Source: PXAP01 sp964421595
Lineage (GTDB): Bacteria; Bacteroidota; Bacteroidia; Bacteroidales; PUMT01
Assembly: GCA_964421595.1 (NCBI GenBank)
Contig: CAYQXY010000024.1
Coordinates: forward strand, 16,752-80,751
Reading direction: 5' to 3'
DNA length: 64,000 nt
This document shows, piece by piece, positions 55,201-63,478 of the stretch. The stretch's first letter is position 1; the number at the start of each line of letters is the position of its first letter. Made by a program: the position numbers and the translations under genes. The notes beneath the pieces were generated by a model, which saw only the letters and a program-made list of their open reading frames with translations, did not search any database and was not told the DNA's origin.

Positions 55201-55521
55201 AACAAGCTCGTCAATTGCAAACAAATCGGGGACCATTGCAACGTCTATTACAGACCTGCCCTGAATAGCCACAGTTTCTGTAGTCATCCCGACAAAACTA
55301 AAGGTCAGCGAATTAGCACTGGCCGGGACAGAAAATGAATACCGCCCATCCATATCTGTAACTGTACCAATGGTAGTCCCAGTGGCAATAACAGATACCC
55401 CCGGAAGTGTGAGGCCATCCTCGGCACTTGTCACAGTACCTGAAATCTGCACATTCTGAGCATGCAGCGCAAAAACGCTACATAACACAAAAAGTGACAG
55501 AAGAATAGTCATTTTTTTCAT
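52258..55521 (-). CDS. SusC/RagA-family TonB-dependent outer-membrane transporter
   Basis: 1087 residues. The signal peptide (MKKMTILLSLFVLCSVFALHAQ) and carboxypeptidase-D-like domain (VQISGTVTSAEDGLTLPGVSV...SFVGM) are nearly identical to those of the SusC at 57868, whereas the rest diverges. The bridge differs from the others: LDELVVTALGISRDRKTLGYSVQQV, as in the SusC group that pairs with SusD-like type 2. The plug has ALQGRVAGAQIRSS, ILVRGASSMLGDNNPLIIVDGVPM and VLKGAAAALYGSRAANGVILITTK. The barrel ends in MNLTLNF. An upstream repeat-containing leader and palindrome are shared with the neighbouring operon. Confidence 0.95.
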   Translation of the reverse strand: MKKMTILLSLFVLCSVFALHAQNVQISGTVTSAEDGLTLPGVSVIATGTTIGTVTDMDGRYSFSVPASANSLTFSFVGMTTETVAIQGRSVIDVAMVPDLFAIDELVVTALGISRDRKTLGYSVQQVEGAELNQVQQTDALSALQGRVAGAQIRSSTNMGGSSKILVRGASSMLGDNNPLIIVDGVPMDNQNFNSTGAQTGGGGVDYGNMLNDINPSDIENISVLKGAAAALYGSRAANGVILITTKTARQGRESFAVDFNSSVDFQQVAIMPELQTKYGGGAIISDANGGVNGFAPVTVGGTQYLTPTYWVDESWGPRYDPSLQVVHWWGAEDYAKGITSSPQTAPWVAPENSVESFWNLGRTLNNNIGVSKTGETYGIRFSYANSMTEGTLPGSEMNRNSFKLGSNAALTDRISINSNLNYTSNYAKGRPTLGYNGNSLGQQFFQWGFTGLDFDRLQDYKNVDGTQRTWNRDAFGLSSPKYMDNPYWTVYENYPEDQRTRFFGNIDLNVRITDDLSFNGGVYGDSYNFFNRERIALGSKEQSFYAEHVRSNTEFNYEARLNYNKQISDDFSFSGLAGVNRRDVRYDRNSGTTSGGLVVPGLFTLSNSNDNPTIGDFTSERRVNSAFGQVNLGYQGFLNADFSVRNDWSSTLPEHNNSYFYYGIAGSFVLTELVEIQGLNLAKLRAGHSQVGNDTDPYRVISIYNYNASGPFGTSPRLSVATSMANPDLKAETTTTTEFGLDLIAFQNRADLSVTWFNKATTDLIMPLQTSRATGYMSKIINAGNLTSKGWEISLGLTPVQTNDFTWRIRSNYTMSKMVVEELFGDIQTLDIATAPFGGVTLRASVGDTYGQLWGYDYIYDDSGNRVVAANGYWMRTPSLVPLGSVYPDFNLGISNNFTYKDFDLGFLIDIQQGGVFYSLTHQWGMYSGMFPETAAVNDKGNEIRDAVADGGGIKLDGVTGTVAFNDDGTYTVTNTAPVENYISGRGYAARYYYGYGTPSAQSVFKADYMKLREVTLGYTFRRPLFNATVKQIRVSAYGRNLATWGLDKPGFDPEMTVGGSGNIQGMEGGLQPSFRAFGMNLTLNF

Positions 55522-55542
55522 AAATTAAATTTTAAGGTTTAC

Positions 55543-55590
55543 AAATGGTTAATAATTAATAATGGTTGATAATGGTTTTTAATGGTTGAA
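55543..55590. repeat. ATGGTT-type short repeats in the susC leader
   Basis: ATGGTT occurs at 55544, 55561, 55571 and 55581, then again at 55636. It is a looser version of the 9-bp array upstream of the susC starting at 60942. Confidence 0.5.
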
Positions 55591-55722
55591 AAAATCGTTT
55601 GGTTATTATTTTAAATATCAGAACATATTTTGCTAATGGTTGATTTAAAGTAAAGAATTATGAATAAGTGATATTTTATTAATTATTAACAGTATTTATA
55701 TTAATAACTTTTAATAAACGTA

Positions 55723-55759
55723 CAAAGTAAACAAATTATTCAATCAATGATAATTATCA
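55723..55759 (-). promoter_or_regulatory. Promoter-like TTACTTTG plus palindrome, susC at 52258
   Basis: On the minus strand TTACTTTG (55730-55723) follows TTGT, with the perfect palindrome TGATAATTATCA at 55748-55759 just upstream. The block is conserved upstream of the susC starting at 60942. The palindrome may be an operator or an activator site overlapping the -33 region; this is inference. Confidence 0.45.
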
Positions 55760-56094
55760 GTATCTATTTTTGCAAAATAATTTTCCGGATTTAGAATCCG
55801 AATGAAATGGCATGCAAATATAAAATTTTTTTGCTCTACCCCCCAAATAAAATGGAGTTTTTATTCCACTTCAATACTTTTTTTTAACACTCCCCCTGTT
55901 CTGTTTATTTTTAGAAGCTTTATATAAATTATTTCTTATTTCTATAATAAAATTAAAAAATCTTATTAATTATTCTCTATTTAGAAAAATATGATATTTT
56001 ATGCTCTTAAACATATTTTTGTCGGGCAAAAATGCTGATTATTGGTAAGATGTGCTGTTAAACATATTTACCATACACGGCGTACCCCCATAAT

Positions 56095-56124
56095 AAAAAA
56101 ACCGGTCAGCTGACCGGTTTTTTT
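56095..56124 (-). terminator. Rho-independent terminator of the susCD operon ending at 56147
   Basis: A perfect 30-bp palindrome: seven A, ACCGGTCAG-type stem, seven T, with a central CAGCTG. It lies 23 bp beyond the susD stop and works on both strands. Confidence 0.85.
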
Positions 56125-56146
56125 ATTTAAAGAATCAATTCAAATA

Positions 56147-57847
56147 TTAATACCCAGGATTCTGCTGAGCCTGAAGTGTGGGATTTGAATCTATTTCGTT
56201 CTGAGGAATCGGCCATACAAAACGATGGTCATCATAAGGTATTGCTGTAACTCCAAGTGGTCCTTCATATGCACCTTCATTCAAATAAACCTCATTAGGA
56301 GCGTATGTTGATTCAGCTTCCTGCAGTGCTTCCCAGTAAGGAGTCCAGGGGTCATAAGGGCTGTTTGCTACATAGAATGCCTCCGGTGGAGTAACTGCAT
56401 TAGCTACTTTTGCAGGGACGCCTGCAATGGGGAAATGAGGACATTGCTGAAGCCTGTGAATATCGGGCCACCTGGAACCTTCCATAACAAGCTCGATTCT
56501 CCTTTCTGCAAGTATCGCTTCAAGCACATTAACTGCATTTCCACCAAAATCTGCTGCCAGATCATAGCTTTGGGCTTCAGGATCGGCAAGTGAACGATCC
56601 CTAACCATATTCAGGTAGGTAACAGCATTGGCTCCATCTCCTCCGCGGGCATATGCCTCTGCAAGATTCAACAGTACTTCAGGATAACGCATCATTGGAG
56701 AAAGGTCATCCATTTCAGTTCCCCTTTTATACTTGTCAGTGAGAATCCTGCCTGAAATCCATCTGACCATCCTGTCATCCTGATCCGGGGCGCTGGTTCC
56801 AACCCTGCGCTTATCATCAGGCAACCAGAATTCATTTCGCCAGATGATTGGACTCATGGAAACAAGGTTCCTTCTGTTATACTGGGAAGCCAGCGCACCA
56901 TTTACTGAGGGATAGTTAGTTTCAGAACTTTCCATTCCAAAAATATGCTCATTGCTTCCATAAGCACCACCCACAAAAGCCGCCCATGGATTGGCATGAA
57001 GGCTGTAGCTTGAAGAATAAGGTCCGGTTACAAATTTTAATGCTTCCGTAATTACCTGGGGCATATTCCACATATGCTGATTAACCCGAACCTTGTATGC
57101 CGCTGCAGCCTCCTTGGTGCCTTTAGACATTTTCTGGTTTCCTGTACGGTCGGCCTTTAAAGGCAGGTGCTGCTCAGCAAAATCAAGATCTTCCAGTATC
57201 CACTGATAACATTCTGCCACTGAATGCCTGCCCGTTTCAAATCCGATATCAATTGCATCCTGAGTTGTAAATGGCACCTTATTATATGGTACTCCCCAAT
57301 GGGAAGCATCTGCTGTATGCCTGTAAGGGCGGGCAAACATTTTAAGAAGTTCATGATATCCGGCAGCTCTTAACAATCTGGCTTCACCTTCATACTCATT
57401 TGCCAGAGATTCGGAAATAACACCATTGGCTGCTGCATCCTGCACACCTTCAATTATAATATTGCAGCGATTTATTAAACGGTATGTTTCGCTCCAGTAA
57501 AAAACATTATTGGCTGTAGAAGGGGAATAAGTACCCTGGTAAGTAATTCCATAAAATGTATACCAGTTTACCACATCTTCACCACGGTTATCACCCTGCT
57601 GAACAAAAGCAGCACCAAAGGGATATCCGCGTCCTCCCCCAAATTCACCTAACTGCGCAGCGTTATACATACCATTAACAGAAAGAGCAATCAGCTCCGG
57701 TGTTGAAAAAGCAGCAGTTTCAGAAATCTGGTCAAATGGCTCCAGATCGATTATTTCCTGGCACGAGTTAAACAGAAAACCCGCTGAGAAAATCAGGATC
57801 AGAAAAAGTTTCCCGACTTTATTTATAAATTTTTCCATATTATTCAT
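56147..57847 (-). CDS. SusD/RagB-family nutrient-binding outer-membrane lipoprotein
   Basis: 566 residues. Lipoprotein signal with lipidated Cys29 in LFNSC; the start could also be the fourth codon (Met4). SusD N-terminal opening IIDLEPFDQISETAAF, helices (EGEARLLRAAGYHELLKMFARPYRHTADASHWGVPY is the channel-facing region), and RagB C-terminal AILAERRIELVMEGSRWPDIHRL ending in QQNPGY. It is 20 bp after its susC partner. The surface lid for the SusC at 57868. The ligand is unknown. Confidence 0.95.
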   Translation of the reverse strand: MNNMEKFINKVGKLFLILIFSAGFLFNSCQEIIDLEPFDQISETAAFSTPELIALSVNGMYNAAQLGEFGGGRGYPFGAAFVQQGDNRGEDVVNWYTFYGITYQGTYSPSTANNVFYWSETYRLINRCNIIIEGVQDAAANGVISESLANEYEGEARLLRAAGYHELLKMFARPYRHTADASHWGVPYNKVPFTTQDAIDIGFETGRHSVAECYQWILEDLDFAEQHLPLKADRTGNQKMSKGTKEAAAAYKVRVNQHMWNMPQVITEALKFVTGPYSSSYSLHANPWAAFVGGAYGSNEHIFGMESSETNYPSVNGALASQYNRRNLVSMSPIIWRNEFWLPDDKRRVGTSAPDQDDRMVRWISGRILTDKYKRGTEMDDLSPMMRYPEVLLNLAEAYARGGDGANAVTYLNMVRDRSLADPEAQSYDLAADFGGNAVNVLEAILAERRIELVMEGSRWPDIHRLQQCPHFPIAGVPAKVANAVTPPEAFYVANSPYDPWTPYWEALQEAESTYAPNEVYLNEGAYEGPLGVTAIPYDDHRFVWPIPQNEIDSNPTLQAQQNPGY

Positions 57848-57867
57848 ATTAGATATTGTATTTTATA

Positions 57868-60800
57868 TTATAAACTCAGGTTTACTCCGAAAGTAAGGGT
57901 CCGCTGACGGGGTGTTACGTTAAAGTCGACGCCAGATGCCTCCATCTCGGGATCAATTCCTGTATAGTCAGTAATTATGAAAAGATCAGATCCCTGTGCA
58001 AATATTCTTAATCTCTCAATACCAATGCGATTGGCAACATCATTTGGCAAGGTATAACCAATTGTAAGGTTCTGAAGTTTAAAGAAGTCACCCTTTTCAA
58101 CAAAACGGCCGGAGGTACTGTTTTGTCTGTTGATGAAGTCTGTGCGGCCATGATACATTCTTGGTGTCCATCCGTCACCTGGATTTTCAGCACTTTGCCA
58201 TCTGCCCAGCATCTCACGCCCGAAATTTGTAAAAGAATTTGCAACCAGGTCAGCTCGTGTACGGTTCATTATATAGTTGCCTCCAGAGTAACGAAACATA
58301 ACACTCATGTCAAAATTTTTATAGCGAACCCTGGAACTGACAGCCCCAAAATAAGTAGGCATAGATGGCCCGAATAAAATTCTGTCATCAGCAACAAGGC
58401 TGGCAGCAGTTTCGATATCGGATGGATTGGAAGGATCATAAACACGGTAGTTTTGGGTTGCGATATTCCCCTGTACCATGCTTCCGTCTTCTTTCCTGTA
58501 GATAGGATTTCCGTTTGCCTTATTAACACCAACGTAGTCATATCCATAGATGGAGCGGATCGATTCTCCCACTGCTATCCTGTAATAATTATATGTCATA
58601 GGCTGATCATCCACCAGGGAGAGGATTTCGTTTCTGGAAAGAGTTAAATTGGCGTCAACTGTCCATGAAACATCCCTGTTGCGTATCAGTGTAGCCTCAC
58701 CTGAGAATTCATAACCCCAGTTCTTAAGAGTACCTATATTTTTGCTGATAGAATTGCCGGGTACGCCAAATGATGGAGGGGTAGGCGCATTAAGGATAAG
58801 TCCATCCTGGTCGTTAATAAAATAATCAAAAGAAAACTGATATCTGCCATTAATAAACGTAGCGTCCAGTCCTATGTCAGTTTTCTTACTTGTTTCCCAC
58901 TGAAGCAGATCATTTCCCATCTGGATAAAAGCAATACCTGTATAATCACCATACCTGACGCCACCATAAAGTCCGGAGTATGGATAGTTACCTATTGAAG
59001 TATTCCCTACCTGCGCATATGAAGCCCTTAACTTAAGATCAGTTATAAAATCAACGTTTTCCATAAAGGCTTCCCTTGAAACAGTCCATCCAACTGATCC
59101 ACCGGGAAACAATCCCCAGCGGTTGGCCTCAGGAAGAGCAGATATCCCATCATATCGCATCGAACCCTGGACGAAATACTTACCATCATAATTATAGTTC
59201 AACCGGCCGGCATAGGAAATAAAGCCGTTTTGCTGCATATTCCCGCTTGACAATTGAGTTCCGTATGTTCCTCCGATCAGATTATGACGAAAGAATGTGC
59301 TTGACATATCTGTTCCCCCTGCGAAGAAATAGTTGCGCTCCTGCTGCTGGTATTCATTGACAAGAGTTAATCCCAGGTTATGATAATCTCCAAATGTTTC
59401 GTTATAGGAAAGAACATTCTGAATATTCCATCTAGCGATATTTGTCTGCGTATTATAAATTCGTCCATTAACAGTGGAGCCATCGCCATGGAGCGGATCC
59501 CAGTAAAGATGGCCTTCTGTCATGGCCATGTCTACACCAAACTGGGTACGGAACGTCAGGCTGGGCAGCAACTGTGCCATTGCATGTGTATTTGCAATTG
59601 TACGGAACACTTTTGATCCATAAACATTATGATCCAATGTGTACATAATATTGGGCAGGTTATCATCAATAGTCCGGTCATTTACACCAGGACCGACAAG
59701 ATTCCGGTTAAGATTATCAATATTATATCCGGTCGGATCTTCCGGATCATAGATCGGTGTATTAGGAAGCTGCCTTATGGCAGAAAAAATATTCCCCGAC
59801 AGGGAATTTTCACCGGTATTTTGCCCATTGTACTGACTTCTGGTAATAGAAGCGTTAGCACCGAATGAAAGCCAGTCTGTAGCCTTCTGGTCAACGTTGG
59901 CACGAAAGGTAAAGCGCTCCATATCATTTGGCCAGGCTACGCCTTCCTGATAGCCATAACCCATCGAAAAATAATAGTTAGTCTGATCAGTTGCTCCTGA
60001 AAGGTTCAGGTTATGATCATGCTGAAATCCTTGTCTCAGTACTGCGTCCTGCCAGTCTGTGTCAAGGCCGGCAGGATTTGCAGCCGGAGCAGAACCACCA
60101 GCAACCAGCATTTCATTTGCCAGCTCGATAAACTCTGATTCATTTGTAAGATCAAACTTTTTAACTACCTGGGCAACGCCAACCCAGTTGTTGTAATTAA
60201 CCCTGAACTGTCCTTGCTGTCCACGTTTGGTTGTAATAAGGATAACTCCATTAGCTGCCCTTGAACCATAAATAGCAGTTGCAGAACCATCCTTGAGGAT
60301 CTCAATAGATTCTATGTCATTCGGATTGATATCTCCAAGAGCATTTACAGTTGCATAACCACCTACATTACCTGTCAGAACAGGTACACCATCAACCACC
60401 ATAAGAGGTGTGGTACCCGAGGAGATTGAACCAATTCCCCTGATCCTGATCCTTGGAGCTTCTCCAATAATACCTGAATTAGTTGTAACCTGCACTCCGG
60501 CGGCGCGGCCGGCGAGCTGGGTGTCAAAACTTGGAGCTGCCATGGAAGCTATATCATCACCTCTAACGGAAGTGATTGAGCCGGTTACTTCTCTTTTGCG
60601 CTGAACACCATATCCTACAACGACAAGTTCGTCAAGTGCAACGATACTTGTAAGAAGCTGGACGTCGATAGTTGTCCTGCCGGCAATAGCAACTTCCTGT
60701 GTCTCAAACCCAATGAAACTAAAAAGGAGTGAGCTGGCATTACCAGGAACAGAAAACGAGTAACGACCATCAAAATCGGTTACCGTACCTATGGTTGTTC

Positions 60801-60942
60801 CGCTAACAACAACAGATACTCCTGGCAGCGAGAGGCCATCCTCAGCACTTGTTACAGTACCTGAGATCTGCACATTTTGGGCATGCAGCGTAAAAAGGCC
60901 GCAAAACACAAAAAGTGACAGTAGTGTAGTCATTTTTTTCAT
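57868..60942 (-). CDS. SusC/RagA-family TonB-dependent outer-membrane transporter
   Basis: 1024 residues. Signal peptide MKKMTTLLSLFVFCGLFTLHAQ, then a carboxypeptidase-D-like domain almost identical to that of the SusC at 52258. The connector is LDELVVVGYGVQRKREVTGSI, the classical form. The plug has GRAAGVQVTTN, RIRGIGSISSGTTPLMVVDGVP and ILKDGSATAIYGSRAANGVILITTK. The barrel ends in VNLSL. The leader holds a 9-bp tandem array (60992-61045). Its susD is immediately downstream and the pair ends at a perfect terminator. Confidence 0.95.
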   Translation of the reverse strand: MKKMTTLLSLFVFCGLFTLHAQNVQISGTVTSAEDGLSLPGVSVVVSGTTIGTVTDFDGRYSFSVPGNASSLLFSFIGFETQEVAIAGRTTIDVQLLTSIVALDELVVVGYGVQRKREVTGSITSVRGDDIASMAAPSFDTQLAGRAAGVQVTTNSGIIGEAPRIRIRGIGSISSGTTPLMVVDGVPVLTGNVGGYATVNALGDINPNDIESIEILKDGSATAIYGSRAANGVILITTKRGQQGQFRVNYNNWVGVAQVVKKFDLTNESEFIELANEMLVAGGSAPAANPAGLDTDWQDAVLRQGFQHDHNLNLSGATDQTNYYFSMGYGYQEGVAWPNDMERFTFRANVDQKATDWLSFGANASITRSQYNGQNTGENSLSGNIFSAIRQLPNTPIYDPEDPTGYNIDNLNRNLVGPGVNDRTIDDNLPNIMYTLDHNVYGSKVFRTIANTHAMAQLLPSLTFRTQFGVDMAMTEGHLYWDPLHGDGSTVNGRIYNTQTNIARWNIQNVLSYNETFGDYHNLGLTLVNEYQQQERNYFFAGGTDMSSTFFRHNLIGGTYGTQLSSGNMQQNGFISYAGRLNYNYDGKYFVQGSMRYDGISALPEANRWGLFPGGSVGWTVSREAFMENVDFITDLKLRASYAQVGNTSIGNYPYSGLYGGVRYGDYTGIAFIQMGNDLLQWETSKKTDIGLDATFINGRYQFSFDYFINDQDGLILNAPTPPSFGVPGNSISKNIGTLKNWGYEFSGEATLIRNRDVSWTVDANLTLSRNEILSLVDDQPMTYNYYRIAVGESIRSIYGYDYVGVNKANGNPIYRKEDGSMVQGNIATQNYRVYDPSNPSDIETAASLVADDRILFGPSMPTYFGAVSSRVRYKNFDMSVMFRYSGGNYIMNRTRADLVANSFTNFGREMLGRWQSAENPGDGWTPRMYHGRTDFINRQNSTSGRFVEKGDFFKLQNLTIGYTLPNDVANRIGIERLRIFAQGSDLFIITDYTGIDPEMEASGVDFNVTPRQRTLTFGVNLSL

Positions 60943-60991
60943 AAATAGATTTTTTGGTTTACAAATGGTTAATAAAAATGGTTAATAAAAA

Positions 60992-61045
60992 AATGGTTGA
61001 AATGGTTGAAATCGTTGAAATGGTTGAAATCGTTGAAATGGTTGA
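60992..61045. repeat. 9-bp tandem array, six units
   Basis: Units on the plus strand: AATGGTTGA, AATGGTTGA, AATCGTTGA, AATGGTTGA, AATCGTTGA, AATGGTTGA. Further partial copies are ATGGTTAAT near 60965 and 60979 and AATGGTTGA near 61073. It lies 50-100 bp before the susC start, inside the expected mRNA leader. Confidence 0.9.
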
Positions 61046-61215
61046 AATAAGATTAGACTGAAATTTTATTGAAATGGTTGAATGTGAATATGATAACAAA
61101 ATAACTGACTGAAGAATAAGTAAAAATAAGGAAGTATTGCCTGATGCCTTTTCGGAAATAGATGGATTTAAATTAAAGACCATTTCACATGAATTTATCA
61201 CAGATAATAAGAGGG

Positions 61216-61252
61216 CAAAGTAAACAAAATAATTTATCCATGATAAAAATCA
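61216..61252 (-). promoter_or_regulatory. Promoter-like TTACTTTG plus imperfect palindrome, susC at 57868
   Basis: TTACTTTG on the minus strand (61223-61216), preceded by TTTG, and TGATAAAAATCA at 61241-61252 (outer four bases of each arm are inverted repeats). About 40 bp aligns with the block at 55723-55759. Confidence 0.45.
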
Positions 61253-61507
61253 GTGGGAATTTTTGAATAATAATTCATAAGGACTCATTAATAACACCTG
61301 GCAATATATTAATTATCAACACATTACATACAAACTTAATGTTGCATTTTTCGAGAGTTAAAATATATGTTATTGAACATCTTTCTAATTTTATTAAAAA
61401 TAAACCAGTTATTGAGCTGGTTGTAATCCTCCTTATGCCCGCGAATATAATACAAAATACAATACCCCCCAAAAAAAGAAGTTATTTTGGACAATTTATT
61501 AAAAATA

Positions 61508-61525
61508 CAGGGAGCACCCCCCCTG
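61508..61525 (-). terminator. Possible terminator downstream of ftcD
   Basis: A CAGGG / CCCTG stem with an 8-nt C-rich loop. On the minus strand TATTTTT follows. It is 55 bp past the ftcD stop. The stem is short. Confidence 0.4.
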
Positions 61526-61579
61526 ATAATAAAAGATAAGATGTAAAAGACTTAAATTAACTACAGGATGTATGGACTA

Positions 61580-63265
61580 TTAAATTTTTTCATTAACGAT
61601 TTCAATAATCTCTTTTTCCATTTCGATTGTGTTTTTTTCGATTCTGGCGGCCCTTGATATCAGGTCTTCAGCAAACTGTCGGTCTTCGAGTCCGCCGGCA
61701 TTCACCCTTACATTTAAAAATGCCCCCAGCACACATGAACGGATAGCCAGGGCGCCCACACCGGCATCGGTTACTGAATTGGGATTGCCCTGTTCAACCA
61801 TGGCTTTAATTAATGAGAGCGCTTTATGTGCTGTCTCCATAATGCGGAAGGGTACTTCAATTGCATACCGGGTAGCCTCCTGTATTGACTCATTCCTGAG
61901 ACTTATCTCCTTGTCAGATTTCTTTGACATTGAGAAAGCGTTCATTATACCATTAAAGGCATTGGTATCTTCATCGACAAGAAATATTAGCTCATCCTGT
62001 ATTTCCCTCCCTTTTTCTGCCCAGTCAGAGAACTCTTCCCACCTGTCATCCCATCCTCTTTTGTGCGAAGAGAGGTTTGCCACCATTGTTCCAAGTGCAA
62101 CTCCCATGGCGCCCATGGCTGCGGAGACTGACCCGCCGCCGGGTGCGGGAGATTCGGAAGCAGTCTCATCGGCAAACTCTGAAACGCTCATATCTGTAAG
62201 CTTATTCTTTTCTTTGCCGGCCAGAACATATTCAATGATCTTCTCCTCAGGTTTAAAAGGATACAGGTCATCAAGTCCCATCGATTTAACTGCGATCTTA
62301 ATCAGTTCCCTGTCTGAAACTCCAACCGATCGCATCTGTTTTTTTAGAAAGTATTTTCCGGCATCAACCATCGCCTTTAATGGAATAAGTCCTACGATTT
62401 CCGATCCGGTAACCCTGACTCCGCGACCAAGTGCCTTGTTGAAGACTTCATCATAGGCAATATGGACGGGTGTAATGCTTATATTGGTAAGATTAAGTGA
62501 GACCTGCGCAACACCAAACTCTTCGATAAACCATCCGATACCTTTTACTGCTTTTAACGATCCCGGTATCATGACAGGATTCCCCTGTTCGTCCTTAACA
62601 ATTTTTCCGGTTATCGGATTACCTTCCCTTTTTGTCCGTCCCTTTTCCCTGACATCAAAGGCAATAGCATTAGCCCTCCTGGTCGAAGTTGTATTGAGAT
62701 TTACATTATATGCCACAAGGAAATCACGTGCCCCGACTGCGGTGGCACCGGAACGGGCATTGAATTCACTACTTCCAAAATCGGGCTTCCATATATCCTG
62801 CTTCAGCTTATCCTGAAGGCCTTCATATTCCCCTGAACGGCACCAGGCCAGATTCTGGCGCTTCTTATCAAAAGCAGCGTTTTCATAACAATAGACCGGG
62901 ATGTTAAGTTCTTCTCCAATTCTTTTTGCCAGACGGCGGGCATATTCAACCGTCTCTTCCATGGTAATGTTTGATACCGGGACAACGGGACAAACATCGG
63001 TAGCTCCAAAGCGGGGGTGTGCACCCTTGTGCTTCCTCATATCTATGAGTTCAGAAGCTCTTTTGACAGCCTGAAAAGCAGCTTCAATAACATCCTCCGG
63101 CGATCCAACAAATGTGACGACAGTCCGGTTTGTATCTTTACCGGGATCAACATCCAGCAGGCGGACACCTTCAACTGATTCTACCTTATCGGTGATCTGC
63201 TTTATTACTTCCATATTTCTGCCTTCACTGAAGTTAGGTACACATTCTATCAACTGCTGTTTCAT
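61580..63265 (-). CDS. ftcD: Glutamate formimidoyltransferase / formimidoyl-THF cyclodeaminase
   Basis: A bifunctional enzyme of histidine catabolism: moves the formimino group of N-formimino-glutamate to tetrahydrofolate, then deaminates it to methenyl-THF. 561 residues. The N-terminal transferase (about 1-330) opens with IECVPNFSEGRNMEVI and has KHKGAHPRFGATDVCPVVP with the catalytic His, plus GPEIVGLIPLKAM-type motif. The C-terminal cyclodeaminase (about 345-561) has ESPAPGGGSVSAAMGAMGVAL near 370. It is the mammalian-like fused form, as in many Bacteroidota. It follows hutI by 213 bp. Confidence 0.95.
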   Translation of the reverse strand: MKQQLIECVPNFSEGRNMEVIKQITDKVESVEGVRLLDVDPGKDTNRTVVTFVGSPEDVIEAAFQAVKRASELIDMRKHKGAHPRFGATDVCPVVPVSNITMEETVEYARRLAKRIGEELNIPVYCYENAAFDKKRQNLAWCRSGEYEGLQDKLKQDIWKPDFGSSEFNARSGATAVGARDFLVAYNVNLNTTSTRRANAIAFDVREKGRTKREGNPITGKIVKDEQGNPVMIPGSLKAVKGIGWFIEEFGVAQVSLNLTNISITPVHIAYDEVFNKALGRGVRVTGSEIVGLIPLKAMVDAGKYFLKKQMRSVGVSDRELIKIAVKSMGLDDLYPFKPEEKIIEYVLAGKEKNKLTDMSVSEFADETASESPAPGGGSVSAAMGAMGVALGTMVANLSSHKRGWDDRWEEFSDWAEKGREIQDELIFLVDEDTNAFNGIMNAFSMSKKSDKEISLRNESIQEATRYAIEVPFRIMETAHKALSLIKAMVEQGNPNSVTDAGVGALAIRSCVLGAFLNVRVNAGGLEDRQFAEDLISRAARIEKNTIEMEKEIIEIVNEKI

Positions 63266-63478
63266 AATTCCGGTTTTTGGTTTTATATTTTCTTAGTTTC
63301 GTGTTAACATTTCCTGCGGGGATTATCCGGATTTTAATGTAATGCCCCTGATTTGTTTAATTTATAACTGAACTCCTATGGAACGGAAATTGTCAATTAC
63401 CAAAGGAGACTTCTTTTGATTCATCCTCTTTTTGTATTCACCTCTATCTGGGCCGGAACAAGGATATTTGTACAATAT

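Larger units (their letters stand above)
55522..56146. other. Leader and promoter region between tandem susCD operons
   Basis: A 625-bp AT-rich region. From the susC start outward it has ATGGTT repeats (55543-55590), a shared promoter/palindrome block (55723-55759), a very AT-rich stretch, and the terminator of the upstream operon (56095-56124). No gene is recognisable. Confidence 0.6.
60943..61579. other. susC leader and promoter region
   Basis: A 637-bp AT-rich gap holding the 9-bp array (60992-61045), the promoter/palindrome block (61216-61252) and a terminator for ftcD (61508-61525). A minus-strand frame at 61201-60959 crosses the array (repeating Ser-Thr-Ile) and ends 17 bp before susC. 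It is probably not a protein gene, but could be a translated leader. Confidence 0.55.
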
